Shown piece after piece: positions 49,472-57,684 of a stretch of 58,203 nucleotides of DNA (its first letter is position 1; every line of letters starts with the position of its first letter). The notes beneath the pieces were generated by a model. The model made no database searches, was not told the origin of the DNA, and was given only the letters and a program-made list of their open reading frames with translations. The position numbers and the translations under genes were made by a program. The DNA is from Amycolatopsis azurea DSM 43854 (GTDB lineage: Bacteria; Actinomycetota; Actinomycetes; Mycobacteriales; Pseudonocardiaceae): positions 277,336 to 335,538 of the forward strand of contig NZ_MUXN01000020.1 of assembly GCF_001995215.1 (NCBI RefSeq). The letters are read 5' to 3'.

Positions 49472-50865
49472 CGGCCTCCGCGCGCCATGCGGAGCACGTC
49501 GAGGGCTTCGTCCAGCTGGGCCTCGGTGAGCTTGCCGTTCGCGACGTGACCGCGTTCGATCACGACCTCGCGGATCGTCTTCAGCTCCTTGAGGGCCTGC
49601 TTCGCGATGGCGGCCGCCTCTTCGTAGCCGATGTACTTGTTCAGCGGCGTCACGATCGACGGCGAACCCTCGGCGTACTCGCGCGCGCGGTCGGCGTTCA
49701 CCGTCACGCCCGCGAACACCTTGTCCGCCAGCAGCCGCGACACCGCCGCGAGCAACCGTGCCGATTCGAGCACGTTGCGCGCGATCACCGGCAGGTTCAC
49801 GTTGAGCTGGAAGTTGCCCGCCGCGCCCGCGAAGGCGACCGCCGCGTCGTTCCCGATCACCTGGGCGACCACCTGCAGCGTCGCCTCCGGGATCACCGGG
49901 TTCACCTTGCCCGGCATGATCGACGACCCCGGCTGCAGATCCGGCAGCGCCAGCTCGGCGAGCCCGGTGCGCGGACCGGAGCCCAGCCAGCGCAGGTCGT
50001 TCGCGATCTTGTTCAGCGACACCGCGACCGTGCGCAGATGCCCGGACGTCTCGACGACGCTGTCCTGCGTCGCCTGCGCCTCGAAATGGTCACGCGCCTC
50101 GGTCAGCGGAAGGCCGGTCACCGAAGCCAGCTCCTGGGAAACGGCCGCGCCGAAGCCCTCGGGCGCGTTCAGCCCGGAACCGACCGCGGTCCCGCCGATC
50201 GGCAGTTCGCCGAGCCTCGGCAGGCCCGACTTCAGCCGCTCGACCCCGAACCGGACCTGCGACGCCCACGCGCCCGCCTCCTGGCCGAAGGTGATCGGCA
50301 CGGCGTCCATGAGATGGGTGCGGCCGGACTTCACGATGCCCGCCCATTCGGCCGCCCGCGTCTCGATGGCGGCGGCCAGGTGATCCAGCGCCGGGATCAC
50401 GTCGGACAGCACGGCTTCCGTCGCGGCGACGTGGATCGTCGTCGGGAAGGTGTCGTTGGAGGACTGCGAAGCGTTGACGTGGTCGTTCGGGTGCACGTCG
50501 CGGCCCAGCGCCTTCGACGCGAGCGTGGCGATGACCTCGTTGGCGTTCATGTTCGACGAGGTCCCGGAACCGGTCTGGAACACGTCGATCGGGAAATGCG
50601 CGTCGTGCTTGCCTTCGGCGACCTCGTCGGCGGCCTTCGCGATGGCCTCGGCGACGTCGGCGTCCAGCACGCCGAGCTTCGCGTTGACCCGCGCGGCGGC
50701 GGCCTTCAGCAGGCCGAGCGCGCGGATCTGGGCGCGCTCCAGGCCACGGCCGGAGATCGGGAAGTTCTCGACGGCGCGCTGCGTCTGCGCGCGGTAGAGG
50801 GCGTCGACGGGGACGCGCACCTCACCCATGGTGTCGTGTTCGATCCGGTATTCCTGTTCAGCCAT
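49468..50865 (-). CDS. fumC: Class II fumarate hydratase
   Basis: 465 residues. TCA-cycle interconversion of fumarate and malate. Conserved blocks are FPIDVFQTGSGTSSNMNANE, NDHVNASQSSNDTFPTT, KSGRTHLMDAVPITFGQE and the signature GSSIMPGKVNPV. Length and motifs match FumC. GGGGT lies just before ATG 50865. Convergent with TetR; glpX lies 2 kb further along, as Rv1098c and Rv1099c do in M. tuberculosis. Confidence 0.97.
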   Translation of the reverse strand: MAEQEYRIEHDTMGEVRVPVDALYRAQTQRAVENFPISGRGLERAQIRALGLLKAAAARVNAKLGVLDADVAEAIAKAADEVAEGKHDAHFPIDVFQTGSGTSSNMNANEVIATLASKALGRDVHPNDHVNASQSSNDTFPTTIHVAATEAVLSDVIPALDHLAAAIETRAAEWAGIVKSGRTHLMDAVPITFGQEAGAWASQVRFGVERLKSGLPRLGELPIGGTAVGSGLNAPEGFGAAVSQELASVTGLPLTEARDHFEAQATQDSVVETSGHLRTVAVSLNKIANDLRWLGSGPRTGLAELALPDLQPGSSIMPGKVNPVIPEATLQVVAQVIGNDAAVAFAGAAGNFQLNVNLPVIARNVLESARLLAAVSRLLADKVFAGVTVNADRAREYAEGSPSIVTPLNKYIGYEEAAAIAKQALKELKTIREVVIERGHVANGKLTEAQLDEALDVLRMARGGR

Positions 50866-50978
50866 ACCCCAAGTCTCGCGCAGCGGCTCCCGGCGCGCTC
50901 CGTGTCTTTCGGCACGCGAGGGCTAGGATCGAATGTGTTCTCGATCACGCCCCCCACCACCTCCCGGGAGAGTGCAGA

Positions 50979-51968
50979 ATGAGCGAGTCCGCTGGGGAAA
51001 CGTCGTACGACCTCGTCATCATCGGGGCCGGTCCGACGGGTCTTTTCGCCGCCTACTACGCGGGATTCCGCGGTCTTTCGATGGCCGTCGTGGATTCACT
51101 GCCGGAGGCGGGCGGTCAGGTCACCGCGATGTACCCCGAAAAGATGATCTACGACGTCGGCGGGTTCGCCGAGGTCCGCGGCCGCGATCTGGTGCAGGGC
51201 CTGGTCGACCAGGCCGCGCCGTGGAAACCCGCGTACCTGCTCGGGCGCAAGGCCGAGAAACTCGAAAGTGTCGAAGGCGGCATCACCATCACGCTCGACG
51301 GCGGTGAGGTCCTGCGCGCCGGCGCGGTGCTGATCACCGCCGGGATCGGCGAGTTCACCCCGCGGCCGCTGCCCGCCGGCGACGGCTGGCTCGGCCGCGG
51401 CATGGTCCACTTCGTGCCCGCGCTGCGGGCGCACGCCGGGCAGCACGTGGTCGTCGTCGGCGGCGGCGACTCGGCGTTCGACTGGGTGCTAGCCCTGCAT
51501 CCGGTCGCCGCGAGCGTCACCCTCGTGCACCGGCGCGCGAAGTTCCGCGCGGCCGAGTCGATCGTGCGGCAGGCGCGCGAACTCGGCGTGCGGATCGTCA
51601 CCGACGCCGAGGTCACCCGCTTCCTCGACCGCGACGGCGCGCTGGCGGAGGTCGAGATCCAGATCAAGGGCGCCGAACCCGAAGTGCTGAAGGCCGACAC
51701 GGTGGTCGCCGCGCTCGGGTTCACCGCAGATCTCGGGCCGATCGAAAGCTGGGGACTCCAGATCGACCACCGCGCGATCGCCGTCGACTCGACCATGGCG
51801 ACACCGCGGGAACGGGTCTACGCGGCGGGCGACGTCGCCGCGTATCCGGGGAAGGTGAAGCTGATCGCGACCGGGTTCGGGGAAGCCGCGACGGCGGTCA
51901 ACAACATCGCGGTGGCACTGAACCCGGAAGCGCATTTGTTCCCCGGGCATTCGAGCAACGCCGAATAG
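50979..51968 (+). CDS. NAD(P)/FAD-dependent oxidoreductase (ferredoxin-NADP reductase type 2)
   Basis: 329 residues. The FAD-binding GAGPTGLFAAYYAGFRG lies at the N-terminus and the NAD(P)-binding VVVVGGGDSAFDWVLAL in the middle, with ATPRERVYAAGDVAAYPGKVKL at the C-terminus. There is no CxxC redox motif, which excludes thioredoxin reductase and fits YumC-like ferredoxin/flavodoxin reductases. GGGAGAG precedes ATG 50979. It stands alone between the fumC promoter and the protease gene. Confidence 0.9.
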   Translation: MSESAGETSYDLVIIGAGPTGLFAAYYAGFRGLSMAVVDSLPEAGGQVTAMYPEKMIYDVGGFAEVRGRDLVQGLVDQAAPWKPAYLLGRKAEKLESVEGGITITLDGGEVLRAGAVLITAGIGEFTPRPLPAGDGWLGRGMVHFVPALRAHAGQHVVVVGGGDSAFDWVLALHPVAASVTLVHRRAKFRAAESIVRQARELGVRIVTDAEVTRFLDRDGALAEVEIQIKGAEPEVLKADTVVAALGFTADLGPIESWGLQIDHRAIAVDSTMATPRERVYAAGDVAAYPGKVKLIATGFGEAATAVNNIAVALNPEAHLFPGHSSNAE

Positions 51969-51972
51969 CGCG

Positions 51973-52752
51973 TCAGGCGGGCGGAGCGGGAGCGGGAGGA
52001 GCGATCTTCCCCGCGATCCACTGCGCGTAGGCCACCACCGAAGTCGCAATCGACGGCGAGGTCGCGCACACCGGGTCGGCGTTGCCCGGGCGGCTGATCG
52101 TGCCCAGCAGCACCCACTTCTCGTCCACCTTGGCGATCTCCGGTCCGCCGGAATCGCCGTAGCACGAGCCCGACTTCCCGTCGGGGTTGTCGGTGCACAA
52201 CTCGACGGCGCCGTCGAACTTCGCGGTGCAGCGCACGCCTTCGACGATCTTCGTGTCCAGTTGCTGGAGTTTCGCCGGGCCCTTGCCACAGCCCGAAGTC
52301 GGGCAGGTCTGGCCCCAGCCGAGCAGCCGTGTCGGGGTGCCCGGCGCCACGACCGCCCCGAGCGTGACCGGCGCCGCCTTCACCGGCGCGGCCAGCCGCA
52401 CCAGGGCGAGATCGCCGCCCGCGTGTTCGGGATCGGGGTTGTAGGACGGGTTCACGACGACCTCGGCGGGTTTCGCGATCTCGCCGCCCTGGGTGTTGTC
52501 GTTGCTGCCGATCCGCACGCTCAGGTTCGCCGGGTTCTTGCCCTCGACGCAGTGCCCCGCCGTCACCAGCCAGTCCGCCGCGATCAGCGCTCCGGCGCAG
52601 AAAGCCTTGCCGGAGGCGGAATGCAGCGATGCGATGAACGGATACGGCTCGTCGGCCTCTCTGCCGCCGACGAGGTCGCCCGCGCCCGTGGCCTGCCCGA
52701 CCGGCGTGAAGACCATCGCCGTGAGCAGGACCACGAGCACGCGCTTGAGCAC
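51973..52752 (-). CDS. Secreted trypsin-like serine protease
   Basis: 259 residues, S1 family. A signal peptide (RVLVVLLTAMVFTPVGQATG) is followed by the activation site LVGG. The catalytic triad is seen in VTAGHC (His), GGDLALVRLA (Asp) and CYGDSGGPEI (Ser), with six cysteines for disulfides. It is complete, with a Pro-rich C-terminal end. The GTG start lies 9 bases after the glpX stop, and its AAGGAG site includes the stop TAA, so the two are in one operon. Confidence 0.93.
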   Translation of the reverse strand: MLKRVLVVLLTAMVFTPVGQATGAGDLVGGREADEPYPFIASLHSASGKAFCAGALIAADWLVTAGHCVEGKNPANLSVRIGSNDNTQGGEIAKPAEVVVNPSYNPDPEHAGGDLALVRLAAPVKAAPVTLGAVVAPGTPTRLLGWGQTCPTSGCGKGPAKLQQLDTKIVEGVRCTAKFDGAVELCTDNPDGKSGSCYGDSGGPEIAKVDEKWVLLGTISRPGNADPVCATSPSIATSVVAYAQWIAGKIAPPAPAPPA

Positions 52753-52761
52753 TGATTCTCC

Positions 52762-53832
52762 TTAGGGGAGCGGGGGAACTACGTCGGCTTCCAGTGAATC
52801 GTCGAGGTGGCCGTCGAAGTTGACGGACGAGTACGAGCGGAGCTTGGTCAGCCGGTGGTAGCCGTCGATCATCCGGACCGTGCCGGACTTCGACCGCATC
52901 ACGATCGACTGGGTGGTCGCGCCGCCCGCGCGGTAGTGCACGCCGCGCAACAGGTCGCCGTCGGTGACGCCGGTGGCGCAGAAGAACACGTTGTCGCCGC
53001 GGACGAGGTCGTCGTTGCCGAGCACGCGGTCGAGGTCGTGGCCCGCGGCCAGCGCCTTCTCGCGCTCCTCGTCGTCCTTCGGCCAGAGGCGGCCCTGCAG
53101 TTCGCCGCCGAGGCACTTCATCGCGCAGGCCGCGATGATGCCTTCGGGGGTGCCGCCGATGCCGAGCAGCATGTCGACGCCGGTGCTCGGCCGGGCCGCG
53201 GCGATCGCGCCGGCGACGTCGCCGTCGGAGATGAACCGGATCCGGGCGCCCGCCTCGCGGACCTCCTTGATCAGCTGTTCGTGGCGCGGCCGGTCGAGGA
53301 TGCAGACGGTGACGTCGGAGACGCTGGAGTTCTTGGCCTTCGCGACCCGGCGGATGTTCTCCGCGACGGGGGCGGCCAGGTCGACCTTGCCCGCGGCGTC
53401 GGGGCCGACGGCGAGCTTCTCCATGTAGAACACCGCGGACGGGTCGAACATCGCGCCGCGTTCGGCGACCGCGAGCACGGCCAGCGCGTTCGGCATGCCC
53501 TTGGCCATCAGGGTCGTCCCGTCGACCGGGTCGACCGCGACGTCGCAGTCCGGCCCGTCGCCGTTGCCGACCTCTTCCCCGTTGAACAGCATCGGGGCTT
53601 CGTCCTTCTCGCCTTCGCCGATGACGACGACACCGCGCATCGACACGGTCGAGACCAGCTGGCGCATCGCGTCCACGGCGGCACCGTCACCGCCGATCTT
53701 GTCCCCGCGCCCCACCCAGCGGCCCGCGGCCATCGCGGCGGCTTCGGTCACGCGGACCAGTTCCATCGCGAGGTTGCGATCGGGCGCTTCGGGGCGTCGG
53801 GACGAGCTGGCGGACGAGGTGGGGGTGGGCAT
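52762..53832 (-). CDS. glpX: Class II fructose-1,6-bisphosphatase
   Basis: 356 residues. Gluconeogenic hydrolysis of fructose 1,6-bisphosphate. The metal and substrate blocks are GEGEKDEAPML, VDPVDGTTLMAKG, GIGGTPEGIIAACA and YHYRAGG-like VHYRAGGATTQSIVMRS. GGGAGG precedes ATG 53832; a reading extended into the xseB region is not supported. It is followed by a secreted protease gene at 9 bases, an unusual partner. Confidence 0.96.
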   Translation of the reverse strand: MPTPTSSASSSRRPEAPDRNLAMELVRVTEAAAMAAGRWVGRGDKIGGDGAAVDAMRQLVSTVSMRGVVVIGEGEKDEAPMLFNGEEVGNGDGPDCDVAVDPVDGTTLMAKGMPNALAVLAVAERGAMFDPSAVFYMEKLAVGPDAAGKVDLAAPVAENIRRVAKAKNSSVSDVTVCILDRPRHEQLIKEVREAGARIRFISDGDVAGAIAAARPSTGVDMLLGIGGTPEGIIAACAMKCLGGELQGRLWPKDDEEREKALAAGHDLDRVLGNDDLVRGDNVFFCATGVTDGDLLRGVHYRAGGATTQSIVMRSKSGTVRMIDGYHRLTKLRSYSSVNFDGHLDDSLEADVVPPLP

Positions 53833-53917
53833 GCTGCCTCCCGGGTCAGGGAACTCGGCGGGGTCCCAGTCTCTCAGATACCCGCGGTGGTTCGGTGGCT
53901 CAGGAGCATGGTGAACG

Positions 53918-54151
53918 TCACTGACCGTTGCCGGTCTCTTCTTCGACCGACGACAGCGCGGCCTCGATCCGCTCGCGGGCGCCTTCGAGGTGGTGTTCGC
54001 AGACCTTCGCCAGCTGCTCGCCCTTCTCCCACAGGGCCAGCGACTGCTCCAGGGACAGCCCGCCCGCTTCGAGTTCGCGGACGACCTCCACCAGCCTGTC
54101 GCGGGCCTGCTCGTAGCCGAGTTCGGCGGTCTCGCCACCGGGTTTGCTCAC
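53918..54151 (-). CDS. xseB: Exodeoxyribonuclease VII small subunit
   Basis: 77 residues, helical. LGYEQARDRLVEVVRELEAGGLSLEQSLALWEKGE (signature) and the following helix define XseB, which binds XseA to form the ssDNA exonuclease. The GTG start overlaps the upstream stop as GTGA (54148-54151). Confidence 0.95.
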   Translation of the reverse strand: MSKPGGETAELGYEQARDRLVEVVRELEAGGLSLEQSLALWEKGEQLAKVCEHHLEGARERIEAALSSVEEETGNGQ

Positions 54152-54549
54152 GCTGTGCTTCCTTCTACCGGACGTCGGTGCTTACCGATACCCGCGCACA
54201 CTACCGCGCCGGCCATGGCGTTGTCGTAACCCACGAAGGCGAGAGCGAACTCCTGGCCGTCACCCTCCGCGATCGCCGCGACGAGGTTCTCCTGGGCTCT
54301 CGCCACCCGTCTCCGGTGCATGGTGCCGTCCGCGAACCACCATCGGGTGCCGACGTGTTCGGCCGTCGCTTCGGAGAGCTTCCGCAGCTGGGAGTCGAGG
54401 CCGCGTTTGCCGACGAGTTCGCAGCCCGCCAGCAGGACCGTCCAGCATTCGGCGGCGGCGCGTTCGGTCAGCAGGGCGTTGCGCAGCACTTCAGGGGCAT
54501 CGGCGCGTCGCGCGGCGTCGACGGTCAAGGGCAGGAAACTCGCCGTCAA
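54148..54549 (-). CDS. Unknown protein encoded between xseA and xseB
   Basis: 133 residues, soluble, helical. PLTVDAARRADAPEVLRNALLTERAAAECWTVLLAGCELV begins it and LAFVGYDNAMAGAVVCAGIGKH ends it. It has no obvious catalytic signature and four cysteines. The start is TTG 54549, overlapping the xseA stop as TTGA with GAGGAGGAG upstream; the stop overlaps the xseB start as GTGA. The three are thus co-translated, and a role in exonuclease VII assembly or control is inferred. I do not recognise a family. Confidence 0.75.
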   Translation of the reverse strand: MTASFLPLTVDAARRADAPEVLRNALLTERAAAECWTVLLAGCELVGKRGLDSQLRKLSEATAEHVGTRWWFADGTMHRRRVARAQENLVAAIAEGDGQEFALAFVGYDNAMAGAVVCAGIGKHRRPVEGSTA

Positions 54550-55808
54550 CGCTCCTCCTCCGGTACGCCCGAGACGACGGCGCCGAGCGCGCCGTCGACC
54601 ACGCGGACGCGCAGTTTCGCGCCGTCCACGACCTCGGAGACGGACCGGAGTACCTGGAGGTTGCCTTCGTCGTCGGTGTACTGCACCACCGCGTAGCCGC
54701 GTTCGAGGGTCGCCGCCGGGCCGAGCGCGGTCAGCCGCGCGCGGGCGCTGGCGATCTCCGCCTGGTCCTTGGCGAGCAGGGTCAGCATCGCGCGGCGGCC
54801 GCGTTCGCGGTGGATCTCGACGTCGTCCGAGCGCCGCTGGATCGGGCCGAGCGGGTCGGCGAGCACCGGACGGCTGCGCATCTGGTTCAGTAGCCTGACC
54901 TGCGTGTCCACCCAGCCGTGCAGGGCGCGGCGGCCGCGGTCGCGCATCTGGCGGACGCGCTGGGTCTCCTCGCGCACGTCCGGCACGATCCGCTTGCTGG
55001 CGTCGGTCGGCGTCGAGCAGCGGAGATCGGCGACGTGGTCGAGCAGCGGGGTGTCGGGTTCGTGCCCGATGGCGCTGACCACCGGGGTCCCGGCCGCCGA
55101 CACCGCGCGGCACAGTGCCTCGTCGGAGAACGGCAGGAGGTCTTCCACACTGCCGCCGCCGCGCGCGATCACGATGACGTCGACGTCCGGGTCGCGGTCC
55201 AGTTTGGACAGTGCCTGGAGGATCTGCGGGACGGCGAGCGAGCCCTGCACGGCGGTGTTGATCACCTTGAACGCGACATGCGGCCAGCGGGCCTGGGCGT
55301 TCACCAGGACGTCGCGTTCGGCGGCCGACGCGCGACCGGTGATCAGCCCGATTCCCTTGGGCAGGAACGGGATCTTGCGTTTGCGTTCGGGCGCGAACAG
55401 GCCTTCGGCGGCCAGCAGCCGCCGCAGCCGCTCGATCCGCGCGAGGAGTTCGCCGATGCCGACCGCGCGGATCTCGTTGGCGCGCAGGCTCAGCGAACCG
55501 CGGTTCATGAAGAACGTCGGCTTCGCGTGCACCACGACGCTCGCGCCCTCGCGCAGCGGCGGTTCGATCGTGCGCAGGAGACCCATCGGGCAGGTCACCG
55601 ACATCGAGACGTCCGCCGACGGATCGCGCAGTGTCAGGAACGCGGTGTTGGTGCCTTGGCGGGCCGAGATCTGCGTGACCTGACCCTCGACCCAGACCGC
55701 GCCGAGCCGGTTGATCCACTCGCCGACCTTGCGCGCGACCGTGCGGACCGGCCACGGGTTCTCGGCCGATGTGGACGGACCCGCCGCCGCGGTGGGTTCG
55801 GCGCTCAC
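54546..55808 (-). CDS. xseA: Exodeoxyribonuclease VII large subunit
   Basis: 420 residues. The N-terminal OB-fold (NRLGAVWVEGQVTQISARQ) binds ssDNA; the nuclease core carries ITGRASAAERDVLVNAQARWP, VIARGGGSVEDLLPFSDEAL and SAIGHEPDTPLLDHVADLR, and a coiled-coil region follows. GTG 55808 overlaps the upstream stop as GTGA. The cluster order lipid-droplet protein, xseA, unknown, xseB resembles Rv1109c-Rv1107c with one extra gene. Confidence 0.95.
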   Translation of the reverse strand: MSAEPTAAAGPSTSAENPWPVRTVARKVGEWINRLGAVWVEGQVTQISARQGTNTAFLTLRDPSADVSMSVTCPMGLLRTIEPPLREGASVVVHAKPTFFMNRGSLSLRANEIRAVGIGELLARIERLRRLLAAEGLFAPERKRKIPFLPKGIGLITGRASAAERDVLVNAQARWPHVAFKVINTAVQGSLAVPQILQALSKLDRDPDVDVIVIARGGGSVEDLLPFSDEALCRAVSAAGTPVVSAIGHEPDTPLLDHVADLRCSTPTDASKRIVPDVREETQRVRQMRDRGRRALHGWVDTQVRLLNQMRSRPVLADPLGPIQRRSDDVEIHRERGRRAMLTLLAKDQAEIASARARLTALGPAATLERGYAVVQYTDDEGNLQVLRSVSEVVDGAKLRVRVVDGALGAVVSGVPEEER

Positions 55809-56470
55809 TGGCCTTCCGCGCCGTCGCCGTCGGCCTTCTTCACGTTCCCGATGCGCCGCGCGAGCATGCCGACGAAGGACGGCCTGTCGGCGTTCGCCCG
55901 CTCGTAGGCCAGCAGTTCTTCCAGCTGGGCGAGGTCGAACCGGCGCAGCCGGGCGCGCAGCTGCGGCAGGGTGAGCGTGTCGTAGTCCTCCAGCCCGGCG
56001 GGATTCGCGTCTACGGGTGCCGCGGAACTGTCGAACTCGCCGTCGGGGTGGTCCTCGGCGAGCGCGCGCTCCTCTTCGGCCCACGGGTCTTCGGCGAGCG
56101 CTTCGAGGTCGTGGAGGTGACCGTTCACCTCGGCGCGCGGCTCGGGGACCTCGGGGTTTCCGGTGTCCTCGTGCAGCGGGATGACGCACGAGTCACGTTC
56201 GTACCGGCGTTCGCCGAGGTCCGGCGGGAGGTCCTCGTCGAAGGTCGCCCAGCTGGGGGTGTCCTCGACCGGGCGGAGGCCCGACAGCGCGTCGTCGCCC
56301 TTGATCGCGAGTTCGGTGACGTGCTGCTGGACGCGCATGGAGAACTGGAGCACCTGGCTGACCACCGTGACGGGGAGCCCGGTGAGCTGCTTGGGAAGTT
56401 CGCGAACCCGCTCGGCGGTGGTGACGGCGAGGCCCGCGGCGACCCGGAGGGGGAGCGGGAGAGGCTTCAT
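55805..56470 (-). CDS. Lipid-droplet-associated-type protein
   Basis: 221 residues. A hydrophobic/amphipathic N-terminus (KPLPLPLRVAAGLAVTTAERV) is followed by helices (SQVLQFSMRVQQHVTELAIKG), a long acidic middle and a conserved LTLPQLRARLRRFDLAQLEELLAYE block near the C-terminus. This fits the actinobacterial lipid-droplet-associated protein group (Rv1109c position). The actual location is not shown by the sequence. It is coupled to xseA by a 4-base overlap and divergent from ispH. Confidence 0.8.
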   Translation of the reverse strand: MKPLPLPLRVAAGLAVTTAERVRELPKQLTGLPVTVVSQVLQFSMRVQQHVTELAIKGDDALSGLRPVEDTPSWATFDEDLPPDLGERRYERDSCVIPLHEDTGNPEVPEPRAEVNGHLHDLEALAEDPWAEEERALAEDHPDGEFDSSAAPVDANPAGLEDYDTLTLPQLRARLRRFDLAQLEELLAYERANADRPSFVGMLARRIGNVKKADGDGAEGQ

Positions 56471-56621
56471 GCGTCTAGCCTGCCGTATCTGGTCCATCCT
56501 GCCCAACCGAACGGGTGTGTCGGCTCACAGGACGTGACTCCACGCACATACTTTAGAGGGGATCGCTGGTCACCTGAACGTGAGTGCGAGGAGCCCCCGG
56601 GGCAGCCCGTACCCTGGGGGC

Positions 56622-57635
56622 ATGAGTTCTGCGAGTCCCGGAATCACGCCCGCCGGCAGTCCGACGATCACCGAGTCCGGTGTGCCGGCAGGTGGCAAAC
56701 GTGTCCTGCTCGCCAAGCCTCGCGGCTACTGCGCGGGCGTCGACCGCGCGGTCATCGCCGTCGAAAAGGCACTCGAGCTCTACGGCGCACCGGTGTACGT
56801 GCGCAAGGAGATCGTGCACAACCGGCACGTCGTGGAGACCCTGCGCGATCGCGGGGTGATCTTCGTCGACGAGACCTCCGAGGTGCCGGAAGGCGAACTG
56901 GTGGTGTTCTCCGCGCACGGCGTCTCGCCCGCGGTGCACGCCGAGGCGGCCGAGCGCAACCTGCGGACCATCGACGCGACCTGCCCGCTCGTGACGAAGG
57001 TGCACAAGGAAGTCAACCGGTTCGCGAAGGACGACTACGACATCCTGCTGATCGGCCACGAAGGCCACGAGGAGGTCGAAGGCACCGCCGGCGAGGCTCC
57101 CGACAAGGTGCAGCTCGTCGACACGGCCGAAGACGTCGACAAGGTCGAGGTCCGTGACCCGTCGAAGGTCATCTGGCTCTCCCAGACCACCCTTTCGGTG
57201 GACGAGACCATGGAGCGCGTCGATCAGCTGCGGGACAGGTTCCCCGGCTTGGCCGACCCGCCCAGCGACGACATCTGCTACGCCACCACGAACCGCCAGG
57301 TCGCGGTCAAGGCCATGGCCGCCGAATGCGACCTGGTGCTGGTGGTCGGCTCGACGAACTCGTCCAACTCGAAGCGGCTGGTCGAGGTCGCGCTGAAGGC
57401 GGGGGCGCGCGCGTCGCACCTGGTCGACTTCGCGCACGAGGTCGACGAAGCGTGGCTCGAAGGTGTCGAGACCGTCGGCGTCACGAGCGGCGCTTCGGTG
57501 CCGGAGGTGCTGGTCATGGACCTGCTGGCGTGGCTGGCCGAGCGTGGCTGGGGCAACGTCGACGAGGTCACCACGGCGAACGAGAAGATCGCTTTCGCAC
57601 TGCCGCACGAGCTGCGGAAGGCCGCGAAGGCCTGA
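56622..57635 (+). CDS. ispH: 4-Hydroxy-3-methylbut-2-enyl diphosphate reductase
   Basis: 337 residues. Last step of the MEP isoprenoid route, using a 4Fe-4S cluster. The three cluster cysteines are in PRGYCAGVDRA, TIDATCPLVTKVHKE and DDICYATTNRQ. HGVSPAVH and SSNSKRLVEVA are substrate blocks. ATG 56622 is chosen: TACCCT (56610-56615) lies 6 bases upstream, giving a probable leaderless start; an upstream in-frame start at 56580 is unsupported. Divergent from the xse operon as Rv1110 is. Confidence 0.97.
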   Translation: MSSASPGITPAGSPTITESGVPAGGKRVLLAKPRGYCAGVDRAVIAVEKALELYGAPVYVRKEIVHNRHVVETLRDRGVIFVDETSEVPEGELVVFSAHGVSPAVHAEAAERNLRTIDATCPLVTKVHKEVNRFAKDDYDILLIGHEGHEEVEGTAGEAPDKVQLVDTAEDVDKVEVRDPSKVIWLSQTTLSVDETMERVDQLRDRFPGLADPPSDDICYATTNRQVAVKAMAAECDLVLVVGSTNSSNSKRLVEVALKAGARASHLVDFAHEVDEAWLEGVETVGVTSGASVPEVLVMDLLAWLAERGWGNVDEVTTANEKIAFALPHELRKAAKA

Positions 57636-57646
57636 CGGCTTCACGA

Positions 57647-57684
57647 GAAAGGGCCGCCCGGGGAGCTCCCCGGGCGGCCCTTTC
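57647..57684 (+). terminator. Terminator of ispH
   Basis: A 38-base perfect palindrome, GAAAGGGCCGCCCGGGGAG and complement, starts 11 bases after the stop and is followed by TGCTGG. Confidence 0.85.
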
